A DNA stretch of 64,000 bases from Oligoflexia bacterium (GTDB lineage Bacteria; Bdellovibrionota; Bacteriovoracia; Bacteriovoracales; Bacteriovoracaceae). The stretch's first letter is position 1. The number at the start of each line of letters is the position of its first letter. The position numbers were made by a program, and so were the translations under genes. The notes below the pieces were generated by a model that was given only the letters and a program-made list of their open reading frames with translations, did no database searches and was not told the DNA's origin. Below are positions 26,992 through 35,216 of the stretch, piece by piece. The stretch is from positions 41,256-105,255 of the forward strand of contig JADFZW010000013.1 of assembly GCA_015232355.1 (NCBI GenBank), written 5' to 3'.

Positions 26992-27410
26992 ATTTTTTCC
27001 TCCATGTTTAGTATGGTGTTGTTTTTTAGTTCAGTTTTATTGTTATAAAATTTCATGACAATAAAGATGAAGGTGCAGAAGATGGAAAATTTCCTAGCTC
27101 ACTAAAGAAATCAAAAGAGGGGGCAGCTTTGGCCAAAAAGCTTGAATTAATATTAGGTGATGCAAATTAAAATATTAAAATATTAAAATATTAAAATATT
27201 AAAAAATATTTGTTGAAAATTTTTAATGGTCTAAGTGATAGCAATTTTATCTCTCATGTGTCCATATTTTAGGCCTAAAATATGGACAATTTATAATGCA
27301 AAATTGGTTACATTTCAATTGGACGATATCGATTTTTACTATCCTGTGATTTTATAGAATGATCTTTCCCAATTCCAAGAGGTGGTCCATCAGGAAATTC
27401 TACAAAAAGC
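26992..27410. other. Gene-free stretch with a gene fragment, AT repeats and a palindrome
   Basis: A 37-codon open stretch (27057-27170, plus strand, no start) ends in a charged helical tail (KEGAALAKKLELILGDAN) and looks like the C-terminus of a lost gene. AAAATATT is then reiterated at 27168-27210. Between the 30-base palindrome (27259-27288) and 27410 a minus-strand frame (HKLFVEFPDGPPLGIGKDH...RPIEM, stop near 27309) is a second fragment just beyond the ArsR-like remnant. Confidence 0.5.
27259..27288. repeat. Perfect 30-base palindrome centred on AGGCCT
   Basis: Each 15-base arm (TGTCCATATTTTAGG) is the exact reverse complement of the other, with no loop. It lies downstream of the ArsR-like remnant and outside any gene. 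It could be an extruding cruciform, a large operator or the trace of a mobile element. No T-tract suggests a terminator. Confidence 0.85.
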
Positions 27411-27734
27411 TTATGCCCCTTTGCGGACAATGACTGGTTTACCTTTAGCTCTTGGACGACGGCGAGTTGGGAATAATTTTTCGTGATCAGAGAGAGGAAG
27501 TGATTCGTAGTAAATTTTTAACAATTCAATAAATGGTTTAATTACAGGTGATTTCATATTGAAAAAATAGACTCTAGTTCGGCCAACTTTTTTTGAAACA
27601 AGGAATCCCGCTCTTTCAAAGTGATCCAACTGATTCTGAATAGAGCTTAAGGCCACCTGTAGATCGGATGCAATCCCAGTGGCGTGAATTTCTTTGTGAT
27701 GATATACATGAAGTAAAACATAGGCGGCAGTATT
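27411..27734 (-). pseudogene. Truncated ArsR-type winged-helix regulator
   Basis: The frame from 27734 reads NTAAYVLLHVYHHKEIHATGIASDLQ, then VALSSIQNQLDHFERAGFLVSKKVGRTRVYFFN, the helix-turn-helix and wing of an ArsR-like regulator. Directly upstream are two in-frame stops (TAA TAG) instead of the expected N-terminal helix, so the N-terminus is lost. An 81-residue GTG-start product (27656) would lack part of the DNA-binding domain. The C-terminus ends in RRRPRAKGKPVIVRKGA. The adjoining minus-strand fragment in another frame supports decay. Confidence 0.7.
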
Positions 27735-27838
27735 CTATTATTTAGGTTATATAACCTTTTTTTTGGTGGTAACCCTTTTGTTAGTTTTATAGTTAAGTAC
27801 TTTTCAATGGTGGTGGGATCAAAAATTTGTAGGAGTGC

Positions 27839-28072
27839 TTAAGCTGCCTTTAATCTTCTAACTCCATCTACAATTAGCAATCTGATGAGAACTTGATATG
27901 GAATACCTTTTTTAAGGGCCATACTTTTAATGTTCTTTACTATATCTTCTTCGAGAGCAACACTTATTGGTTTTCGCCTGTGCCCCTTAAGTCTACTCAT
28001 TTCGGCCAGAATATCTTCTGGATCAAAATCTATTTTGTTATATTCTTTCAATTGTTTTGCGTACTTTTTCAT
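27839..28072 (-). CDS. brnA: CopG/BrnA-like antitoxin
   Basis: The start is the ATG at 28072, with an AAAGGGAA site. The frame extends upstream to 28129 inside the toxin gene but without a site. The 77-residue product has a basic middle (RLKGHRRKPISVALEEDIVKNIKSMALKKG) and ends with GIPYQVLIRLLIVDGVRRLKAA, the CopG-type DNA-binding antitoxin tail. Its start lies inside the 3' end of the toxin gene (35-base overlap), the usual BrnT-BrnA order. It should neutralise the toxin and repress the operon at the repeats in front of it. Confidence 0.8.
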   Translation of the reverse strand: MKKYAKQLKEYNKIDFDPEDILAEMSRLKGHRRKPISVALEEDIVKNIKSMALKKGIPYQVLIRLLIVDGVRRLKAA

Positions 28073-28391
28073 AAAGTTCCCTTTCCTTTTTACTGGCCAA
28101 CCTTGCACTAATGGGACGAACTCTGCCACTTCTTAATGTAAAAACTATAGAAAGAAGTCGTCCATCAAATGAAGGGCCAACAACACAAACTCTTTCTTCA
28201 TTTACTATAGGGGAAATTTGTACTCCCAAAGCAACGGCCAAGCGAAGTTTAAAAACACCTTCAACATCAGTAGTAGATACACCATGTTTACTTTGGTTTT
28301 TAGTCGAATTTCCCTGGTCCCACTCAAAAATAAATGATTCTTGTTGCAAATACCAATGAGCTAACCATACTACAAATTTAAACTGTCCCAT
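28038..28391 (-). CDS. brnT: BrnT-family ribonuclease toxin
   Basis: A 117-residue protein. After an unusual ~20-residue N-terminal extension comes the BrnT signature: FEWDQGNSTKNQSKHGVSTTDVEGVF, then EERVCVVGPSFDGRLLSIVFTLR and RVRPISARLASKKERELYEK, the RISAR.A...E pattern at the active site. BrnT toxins are RNases that inhibit translation. There is no ribosome-binding site: a TTGACA (28426-28421) and TAACAT (28403-28398) promoter puts the transcription start at about the ATG, so the mRNA is probably leaderless. The antitoxin gene overlaps its end. Confidence 0.88.
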   Translation of the reverse strand: MGQFKFVVWLAHWYLQQESFIFEWDQGNSTKNQSKHGVSTTDVEGVFKLRLAVALGVQISPIVNEERVCVVGPSFDGRLLSIVFTLRSGRVRPISARLASKKERELYEKVRKTIERI

Positions 28392-28442
28392 TAGTATATG
28401 TTAGTGCAATATACTAAGACTGTCAAATTGCTCATTAGTATA
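28389..28442 (-). promoter_or_regulatory. BrnTA promoter with three operator-like repeats
   Basis: On the minus strand TTGACA (28426-28421) and TAACAT (28403-28398) are 17 bases apart. TTAGTATA occurs at 28391-28398, its reverse complement TATACTAA at 28410-28417, and CATTAGTATA again at 28433-28442. The repeats straddle both promoter boxes, as expected for autorepression by the BrnA-type antitoxin. Confidence 0.7.
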
Positions 28443-28545
28443 GAAAGATTAAAAATTTTTTTGCTTGGTATGTATTTATCGTTATGAATTAGTAGAGTAA
28501 TTTTAATAGCTCGCAATTGATATTTATAGGGATAAACATTAACCC

Positions 28546-28737
28546 TTATTTACTATGTCTTTTTGCATTTTTACTGGGAGCTGCAGTTAACTTATCAGTA
28601 AATGTTGCTAGCGATGATAGTCCCTTCGCTAGTTTTATCGCCAGATCTTTTTCGAGGGTCTGATAAAATTTTAAAGCTCCAATACTTGCAGTCATATAAA
28701 ATATTACTGTGAATAAAATCTCAACTATACTTTTCAT
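28546..28737 (-). CDS. Small membrane protein, unknown
   Basis: A 63-residue protein with an N-terminal membrane segment (residues 4-24) and a basic, Ser/Ala/Lys-rich tail (LTAAPSKNAKRHSK). An AAAGGAT site lies before the ATG. No family recognised. Small membrane proteins are common beside toxin-antitoxin and mobile-element debris, but nothing ties this one to either. Confidence 0.45.
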   Translation of the reverse strand: MKSIVEILFTVIFYMTASIGALKFYQTLEKDLAIKLAKGLSSLATFTDKLTAAPSKNAKRHSK

Positions 28738-28957
28738 GTTGTATCCTTTTTTTATAATAAAGCGTCTGTGCTGTTTTTAATCTGCGCTTATTAGAAGTTG
28801 TTGATAAAAATGCTAATAAAAATATTGATAATAAAATTTCTTACATCATTTTTTTTGCACATTTCTTGCACATTTGACTGGATGAAATAAGATGAAAAAT
28901 GATGAAAAAAGAAGAAATACCGCGTGGAAGGAAGTGTTTGTTATCACTTAAAATTTG

Positions 28958-29539
28958 TTAATATGACAATGCTTGTTTGTGGCGGAATCGAATCTCTGCG
29001 TCTCCGCTTATGAAAAATTGAAACATTGCTAATTCTCTATACAAATCATCAGTAATTGCTGCAAAGAAAGCTTTGAGTTCATTATTGAAGGTGCATCTCT
29101 TATTGTTATCTACTAATCCTTTCTGATCTCTAACATATTTTTTAGGAATAACTTCTAATTTTTCCGAAGTATCAAAAAGACCAGACTCCTTCATTTCCTC
29201 GCCACAACAGGGACATTTAGGTGGATGATCTGGACATAGAATGCTCTCTTTAATCTCTAAATTAGGGTATCGCTCAGATGGTAATTTTTTTGTTTCAGCA
29301 CGATCTTCTCCTTTTTTACGTCCTTTAGCTTTTGGATTTTCTTTTGGAGGTTTCTGTTTTCCTCGTCTGTTATCTTCTCTTTCCATTAATACTCTAGCAA
29401 CAGTTATAAGATTATCGACAGAAGCATTGAGCGCGATAATTCTACTTTGACAAAGTTGATTTTTGCTGGCTTCCTCAATTATTTTTTTTGCATTTTCGTA
29501 TTCTTGATCTGGATTTATTTTTGTAACAGTTTTCATCAT
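28958..29539 (-). pseudogene. IS66-family TnpC N-terminal fragment fused to a foreign segment
   Basis: The first ~130 residues match the N-terminus of IS66 transposases: a leucine-rich helix, a Lys/Pro-rich linker and the zinc-binding ILCPDHPPKCPCCGEEMKESGLFDTSEKLEVIPKKY. The chain then switches to the segment RCTFNNELKAFFAAITDD..., which is also found beside tRNA-Ser(GCU), and ends by reading antisense through the tRNA fragment. The DDE catalytic domain is missing, so the element is dead. The junction lies at about 29139, where the direct repeat begins. Confidence 0.75.
28988..29139 (+). repeat. Direct repeat copy 2: tRNA-Ser 3' end fragment plus flank
   Basis: Its first 20 bases are the T-arm and acceptor strand of tRNA-Ser(GCU) without the rest of the gene. 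It then follows 16197-16328 with one mismatch and a 3-base deletion next to the acceptor end. The fragment cannot make a tRNA. Together with copy 1 it brackets about 12.8 kb. Confidence 0.9.
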
Positions 29540-29663
29540 TTGATAATGACATATTTAAAACAAATGGCCGAGGATTATTTTAAGGCCTTAACTCATTTTT
29601 TTGTTAGATTAAATAACTATAGTATTCTGCAAGAAATGAGGAATTATCTCTGAACGTAAGTTT

Positions 29664-30563
29664 TTGATGATTTACGCTGGGATAGTTAATAGAAATATTG
29701 TTACTACCATTAACTGGGATGAAATTTTTATTACCCGAATGGGTGTTGATGAGATTGCCCTTAGAAAAGGACATAAAAGTTATCTTACTATTGTCTCTGA
29801 CATCAGCATTATTGTAAAAAGTAAAATATTAGCAGTCATTGATGGAAGGACTAAGGATGAAATTACTCCATTTTTTTCATCAATCCCAAAAAGAATTTGG
29901 AATTCCTTAGAATCAGTGACAGTTGATATGAGTGCATGTTATTTTTCAGTTCTAAAAGATACTGCTAACGATGATGTAATTTTCGATCGCATTGTTACCA
30001 TTGATCGATTTCATGTAGCAAAATTGCTTGGAAATGCAGTTGATAAAGAAAGAAAAAAAGTTACAAACAAATTAAAAGAAGATCTTAAAAGTGAGCAAGA
30101 AACTTTAGAGCAGGTCAAATCTACTATGTGGCCATTCAGGCATCACCCTGATGATTTAGAGGAGGATGACAAAGACCGACTTAAAAAATTGTTTACATTA
30201 GCTCCTAGCTTAAAGGAATGTTACGATATTAGGGAAAATTTGTATCTGATATTTGAAAGTAATCTTGAAAAGAAAGATGCAAAAATAAAAATAGATGCTT
30301 GGTGTATTATGGCCATGGGGTATACAACAAAAGGACACCATCCATTTGAAAAATTTATTGAGACCTATTACAGATATCAAGAAAATATTTTAAATTACTT
30401 TACCCATAGACATTCAAGTGGTGCTGTTGAAGGATTAAATAATAAAATTAAAGTAATAGAGAGACGAGGTTTTGGATTTAGAAATATTCTAAACTTTGCC
30501 AAGAGAATATTTTTAGATATAAACCTAAAAAACCAATATATTCCACATTTACAATCGACATAG
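29664..30563 (+). pseudogene. ISL3-family transposase lacking its N-terminus
   Basis: About 300 residues of an ISL3 DDE domain: NWDEIFITRMGVDEIALRKGHKSYLTIV (first Asp), VTVDMSACYFSVLKD (second Asp), VTIDRFHVAKLLGNAVDKERKK and the Glu end SSGAVEGLNNKIKVIERRGFGFRN. The zinc-finger and helix-turn-helix N-terminus is absent. The frame is closed by a TGA at 29637 and starts at TTG 29664 without a ribosome-binding site. It sits head-to-head with the IS66 fragment in a patch of transposon debris. Confidence 0.75.
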
Positions 30564-30698
30564 AATTTCTTATTTCCTAAATTTTGCTATTATCATTATT
30601 ATAATAAAAAAACATATTTAAAATTATTTTCAACAAAACCAGGTCATCCGAAGTTACTGATGAAAAATCTTCCCCTTTAGATTTAAAGATAAAAAAAA

Positions 30699-30971
30699 TT
30701 AGCTCATAAAAAATTTTTTTAAGAAATTATGTTTTTTTGCAACACCAATTCCGATTGATCCAAGTTTTTCACCACTCTTTCTAGCATCCTCTATGGTTGA
30801 CTTCAACTTTTCATCGAGAGCAAAAGTTAGAGCGATAAATGAATTTTGAAATAAAAAAAGCAATACGAGCAATAAAAGTAGCAACAATCGTGGCATTGAA
30901 AAAAATACCCTTTCAAAAATTCGTACGCTACTTATACTCGCAATTTTTTTGCTTGTAGTCTTTGTTTTCAT
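30699..30971 (-). CDS. Small exported or membrane protein, possibly a truncated conjugation-pilin relative
   Basis: A 90-residue protein with a long leucine-rich hydrophobic stretch (about 29-50, ending LTFALDEK), which looks like a signal peptide. A short helical tail follows (KLKSTIEDARKSGEKLGSIGIGVAKKH). The pattern weakly recalls the N-terminus of TrbC/VirB2 pilins, but the second membrane helix is missing. No good ribosome-binding site. It lies between two transposase remnants and may itself be a remnant. Confidence 0.35.
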   Translation of the reverse strand: MKTKTTSKKIASISSVRIFERVFFSMPRLLLLLLLVLLFLFQNSFIALTFALDEKLKSTIEDARKSGEKLGSIGIGVAKKHNFLKKFFMS

Positions 30972-31247
30972 TTTTAGATATTATTAAGATAACAAATTCA
31001 CTCTACTCGATAATAATTGATTACATTTTTTGCTAAAAGAAGATTATTTAATTTGCGAAACTTCAGGAGGATAGATCATTAAAATCATAATTAAATTTTA
31101 TTTATGCTAGCATTTTTTATTGGCATAATAGAGCCAGCACATAATAGGGCCAGGGCAAACGCATCTTAATTTGCGGCCTCGGGTCTAGACTTGTTAATTT
31201 AATCTGTTAAAATTATTTTTTTCATATTTCTTCTGGGGGGGACGAGT

Positions 31248-32112
31248 ATGCAAGAAAAGGATTCTATTTCTTTAATAGAACATTTATCAATTATAAAAGA
31301 TCCTAGGATTGAAAGAACAAAAAAGCACAAGCTAATTGATATTCTCATAATTACAGTGTGTGCAGTCATATGTAGGAATGATACTTGGAATGACATTGAA
31401 GATTTTGCATTAGAAAATGAAGAATGGTTTAGAAAATTCTTGGATTTGGATAATGGCATTCCATCACATGATACGATAGCAAGAGTTGTCTCTCTTATAA
31501 ATCCCAAAGAATTTGAAAGAGCTTTTTACCAATGGACTTCAAGTATAAAAACCATATTAAATGATGAACATCATATAGCAATTGATGATAAATCTCTCAG
31601 AGGCACTTTAAAAGGTGGAGATAAAACATCACCTTTAAATTTAATCCATGCTTGGTCTATAAATAATAATGTGGTATTGGCCCAAAATGCCACAGGAACA
31701 AAAACGAATGAGATCACCATTTTCAAAAAATATTTTTAGTGAATTAGATGATGAGATAGTATGGATGGATTTTAAATCTGTTACAGCAGTTCATTCCACT
31801 AGAGAAATTAAAAGACAGTGTCAGAGTGAGATTCGTTATTTTATCAGCAGTCTAAAAAATGATGCTGCTAAAATAGGAAAATACATTCGTGAACATTGGC
31901 ACATTGAAAACAAATTACATTGGTCCTTAGATATAAGTTTCAGAGAAGATCATAGTAGAATTAGAAAAATATACTCAGCTCAAAATTTATCATTAATAAG
32001 AAAAATAGCATTTAATATATTAAAAAATGATTCGAGCAAAATGAGCACCAGCAGGAAAAGATTAAAAGCATTAACGAGAAAAGACTATCTAGAGGAAATA
32101 CTTTTTTCATAA
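31248..32112 (+). pseudogene. ISAs1-family transposase with internal deletion and frameshift
   Basis: The first part (31248-31739) matches the N-terminus of ISAs1 transposases: SLIEHLSIIKDPRIERTKKHKLIDILIIT, then IAIDDKSLRGTLKGGDKT and ATGTKTNEITIF. It stops where the family continues to its DAMG catalytic segment. The C-terminal part resumes in another frame (from about 31741 to 32112: IREHWHIENKLHWSLDISFREDHSRIRK...SLIRKIAFNIL). Roughly 80 residues of the middle, including the catalytic Asp of DAMG, are missing. A GGGGGGG-containing leader precedes the ATG. The element is dead, and no matching terminal inverted repeats were identified. Confidence 0.85.
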
Positions 32113-32435
32113 TAACAAAACACCTGAATAGAATTTTATCAACCTCTCATAGGTACCGCAGTTGATAGCAGTGTTTTCTGATGGCATCTGGGTGAAGGGT
32201 GAAGGGTGTGAGCTGTTACGTTTTTTCTAAATAAATAAAAATAATTGAGTTTATAAAGAAAAACAAATTTCATTTAACGTTTAAAAAGATTCGAACTATT
32301 AAAGTTTCAACAACAAATCACGAAACGTTTAAAAAATGTGCCGTTGTAAAAAAAGCGCATGAACAATAAATATATTCTATTTAATTAAATAATTAAATAA
32401 TAAATCATTTATTCTTTTATCGGAGATGAGATAGG
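32113..32435. other. Gene-free stretch between ISAs1 remnant and kinase-like gene
   Basis: About 320 bases with a GGGTGAA triplicate near 32197-32215 and AT-rich runs. I see no gene, RNA or clear terminator here. A CGGAGATGAGA at about 32420-32430 is the likely ribosome-binding site of the next gene. Confidence 0.4.
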
Positions 32436-33890
32436 ATGAAGGACTCAAAAACAATTCAGTGTTATTCATTGTCTCTTGGAAACCTGCCGGTCCTACTTTT
32501 ATTTATTTTATTTCTTTTATTTCTTTTATTTTACACCCTCATACTCTCGATAACACTCTCACATGGACAGCAACTTGGCGATCGTGTATTGACAATGAAA
32601 TCAATCAAATCACCAATAGAAAATCCAGTGAAGTACTGTTTGCCAAAAGCAAATTCTGATGTACCGAGAGTTTCTATTGCTGAACTAGGTACAAATTCAA
32701 TCCCTCTCCCTGAAAAAGGATCAGGTCTCAATTGCAAAGAACAAGAAGTTTTACTACCCTCAGAAAAAATAAATGGAAAACTTAGAGAAAAATTATTTTC
32801 AGTATTTTCGGCCGAAAAAGATACTAATTTTGGTTGTGATGTTATGAGGGATATTGAAAATGAAAAATTAGAAATCTATCTTTTTCCACAAAAAATTGAT
32901 ACCTATCTAGCAGATGGTGGTTATAAATTCTTCTCGAAGGCTCTTCGCTTACATTGTTCAATTGAAACATCCAATGACAAATCCTCCTCCACTAAACTTA
33001 TTAAACTTAATTGTAATAATGGTGATTTTGTAGGTCGACTAGAATCAAAAGCAGATAGCATTGAAGATAATTTAGTTGATCTAAATAATTTTTTAAAAAT
33101 TAGAAAAAACAAAGAAATTGGTCCAGCATTATATGGAGCAGTTTATACTTGCGATCTAAAAGGAGTATTGGTTACATATCTAGAATTATTTAATGGTGAT
33201 CTTGTTGATTATATAAAAAAAAGAAAAACACCATATCTTGAAAGACTAAAATTATATCAAGATGTATTTCAACAAATAACCTTAATGCATGCAGATGGTT
33301 TTGTACATATGGATATCAAACCAGACAACATTCTTGTTAAAGAGAAAACTTCTACATATGCTAAAATTACAGACTTTGGTTTAATGCTAGAAATTGATCC
33401 CACAAGCGGTACACTCAGTTCAAAAATCGATTTTGAGAAAAATTCCATAATGGGAACATATATGGCACCAGAAGTTTTTGATCGTTACTATAAAATGCGC
33501 AATAAAAAGAAAAAAGAGGTTACCACTAAAGAATATATCAGTAATTTTAAAAAATTTGATGCTAGAAAATTTGATGTCTTCTCTCTCTGTACAAGTATTT
33601 TGGCCTCAGGAATTATCAGCAAGCGCATTTATAATGAGCTATATGAATATGTTGGCGGATTTGATTATGAACAAATGAAAAATGAGCTTAATACTCCGAG
33701 AAGAAAAAATGTCGGGCCCTGTGATGAACTGGAAGCACTATTGGCAGATATGTGTGAAATAGATCACCATAAACGCTTATCATTGGATCAAGCAACTATT
33801 AGATTAAATAACATTGTTAAAAAATTAGAAAATAATGAATCCATAAAAATAAATATCGATGCGTGCACAAAATCTACTTCATCAAAATAA
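32436..33890 (+). CDS. Protein-kinase-like protein with an N-terminal export signal
   Basis: A 484-residue protein beginning with a long hydrophobic Leu/Phe-rich segment (about residues 17-44), encoded by TTTTATTTC-type repeats and ending near SHGQQ. This fits a signal peptide or anchor. The C-terminal part is a Ser/Thr-kinase C-lobe: catalytic loop HMDIKPDN (Asp about 293), DFG (about 313-315), MGTYMAPEVF (APE about 344) and a later helical end. The HRD arginine is Met, and the glycine loop and VAIK lysine are not obvious. It may be active but divergent. If it is translocated, a kinase outside the cytoplasm would be unusual. It converges on apbE with a 4-base gap. Confidence 0.72.
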   Translation: MKDSKTIQCYSLSLGNLPVLLLFILFLLFLLFYTLILSITLSHGQQLGDRVLTMKSIKSPIENPVKYCLPKANSDVPRVSIAELGTNSIPLPEKGSGLNCKEQEVLLPSEKINGKLREKLFSVFSAEKDTNFGCDVMRDIENEKLEIYLFPQKIDTYLADGGYKFFSKALRLHCSIETSNDKSSSTKLIKLNCNNGDFVGRLESKADSIEDNLVDLNNFLKIRKNKEIGPALYGAVYTCDLKGVLVTYLELFNGDLVDYIKKRKTPYLERLKLYQDVFQQITLMHADGFVHMDIKPDNILVKEKTSTYAKITDFGLMLEIDPTSGTLSSKIDFEKNSIMGTYMAPEVFDRYYKMRNKKKKEVTTKEYISNFKKFDARKFDVFSLCTSILASGIISKRIYNELYEYVGGFDYEQMKNELNTPRRKNVGPCDELEALLADMCEIDHHKRLSLDQATIRLNNIVKKLENNESIKINIDACTKSTSSK

Positions 33891-33894
33891 AAAA

Positions 33895-35007
33895 TTAGAT
33901 GTGTAGTGATGTGTAGTATGGTTTTAAACCATCGCTTACAAATTCAATTAAACTACCATCTCGCTCAATAATTATTACCCATTCTATTTCTTTAAATTTT
34001 TTAATTACCTTTATTCCTTCTCTCTCTCCTAAAACTAAAATTGATTTTGTAAGAGCATCGATAGTAGCATTCGAAACAACATCTGAAAATGAAATCAAAG
34101 TCACACTAAGAATTTTATCGGACACAGGTTTTGCAGTTTTAGGATTAAATATATGATAATACTCTTTCCCTTGAATTTTAATGGGTTGTCGGTAATTTCC
34201 ACTTGTTGATGCACGTATAGATCCTACTCTTTTAATCACTCCCCAAAGTGTATTTGAATTTTTTGGATGTTGAATTGCAATCTTCCATTCTTTAGAGGAA
34301 AATTTTTTACTCCAGCTTGCAGTCTCACCTCCACACTGAACTAATCCATCAAGAACTCCATTTTTTTGTAATAAATCACGTACTAAATCTACGGCATATC
34401 CCTTGGCAATACCTCCAAAATCCAATTTAACATTCGGCCTTAAAAATCTTAATCTGTTTTGTAAATCCAATGTGATCAAATGCATACCTACATCTTTAAG
34501 TACTATATCTAATTCTTGTTGAGATGGAGGTCTATCATGTTCTCTTGCCTTATTCCAAAGATTTTTAATTGGCCAAACAGTAGGATCAAACGCACCATTG
34601 CTGGTACTATTTATTTGTATAGAATAATTAATAAGCTTTGCTAGATCTTTAGATACACTTATTAATTCACTTGATTTTTTATACCTATTATTTAATTGTG
34701 CTACCTCTGAAGAGTTTGAAAAAGGGTTTACTATCATTCCAATTCTGTCAAATTCCTTCCAGCTAGCATCTATTATTTTTTGTTGATTCCCTCTTTCGTT
34801 TTCGTTTTCATCTTTAAAAATAATTATTCGAGAAGGAATACCATTGTAAATCAATCTTTCACTACTTATTTGTTTCAAGTCCTTTGAAGTATTTGACAAT
34901 AATAATCGATTAAAAATCAAGGATACCAATGTGAGTATTGTGATAATCAAAAAAATCAAAATATTTTTTTTTGTTTTAAAATGATGTTTTAAATTTTCTT
35001 CATCCAT
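33895..35007 (-). CDS. apbE: ApbE, FAD:protein FMN transferase
   Basis: A 370-residue protein with an N-terminal membrane helix (about 15-35) placing the enzyme in the periplasm. ApbE signatures are present: FDPTVWPIKNLWNKA, KLDFGGIAKGYAVDLVRDLL, LVQCGGETAS, YYHIFNPKTAKPV and the catalytic SNATIDALTKSILVLG. It transfers FMN from FAD to Thr/Ser in FMN-binding proteins of the NqrC/RnfG/NosR type. The divergent neighbour at 35217 contains exactly such a target motif ([10 protein letters not shown]), so it is the probable substrate. The two genes share a 209-base intergenic region. Confidence 0.95.
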   Translation of the reverse strand: MDEENLKHHFKTKKNILIFLIITILTLVSLIFNRLLLSNTSKDLKQISSERLIYNGIPSRIIIFKDENENERGNQQKIIDASWKEFDRIGMIVNPFSNSSEVAQLNNRYKKSSELISVSKDLAKLINYSIQINSTSNGAFDPTVWPIKNLWNKAREHDRPPSQQELDIVLKDVGMHLITLDLQNRLRFLRPNVKLDFGGIAKGYAVDLVRDLLQKNGVLDGLVQCGGETASWSKKFSSKEWKIAIQHPKNSNTLWGVIKRVGSIRASTSGNYRQPIKIQGKEYYHIFNPKTAKPVSDKILSVTLISFSDVVSNATIDALTKSILVLGEREGIKVIKKFKEIEWVIIIERDGSLIEFVSDGLKPYYTSLHI

Positions 35008-35172
35008 ACTTCACACAAATCAAATTCATTCTCTTATACTTGATAATTATATTTTTTTTATCCATTTATTAACTTTAACAAAAAAATGGCGATAAGTCTT
35101 AATAGACTTTGATATTTATTAACAAAGAAATAGATCTTTATTAATTTTTAAAGGTAATTTAATTTTTAAATT

Positions 35173-35207
35173 TTTTTGATTTTTGATTTTTGATTTTTGA
35201 TTTTTGA
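35173..35207. repeat. TTTTTGA tandem repeat in front of the fused receptor gene
   Basis: Four to five copies of a 7-base unit lie 10-40 bases upstream of the ATG at 35217, in place of a recognisable ribosome-binding site. Copy-number change here would alter promoter or leader spacing. This is inference. Confidence 0.7.
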
Positions 35208-35216
35208 AATATATTC

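Noticed and set aside
28988-29007. Apparent third tRNA-Ser
   Set aside because: Only the T-arm and acceptor strand are present. The 5' half is missing, so it cannot fold as a tRNA.
31248-31739. Intact ISAs1 transposase
   Set aside because: The middle with the DAMG catalytic segment is missing and the C-terminal part is in another frame, so it is a pseudogene.
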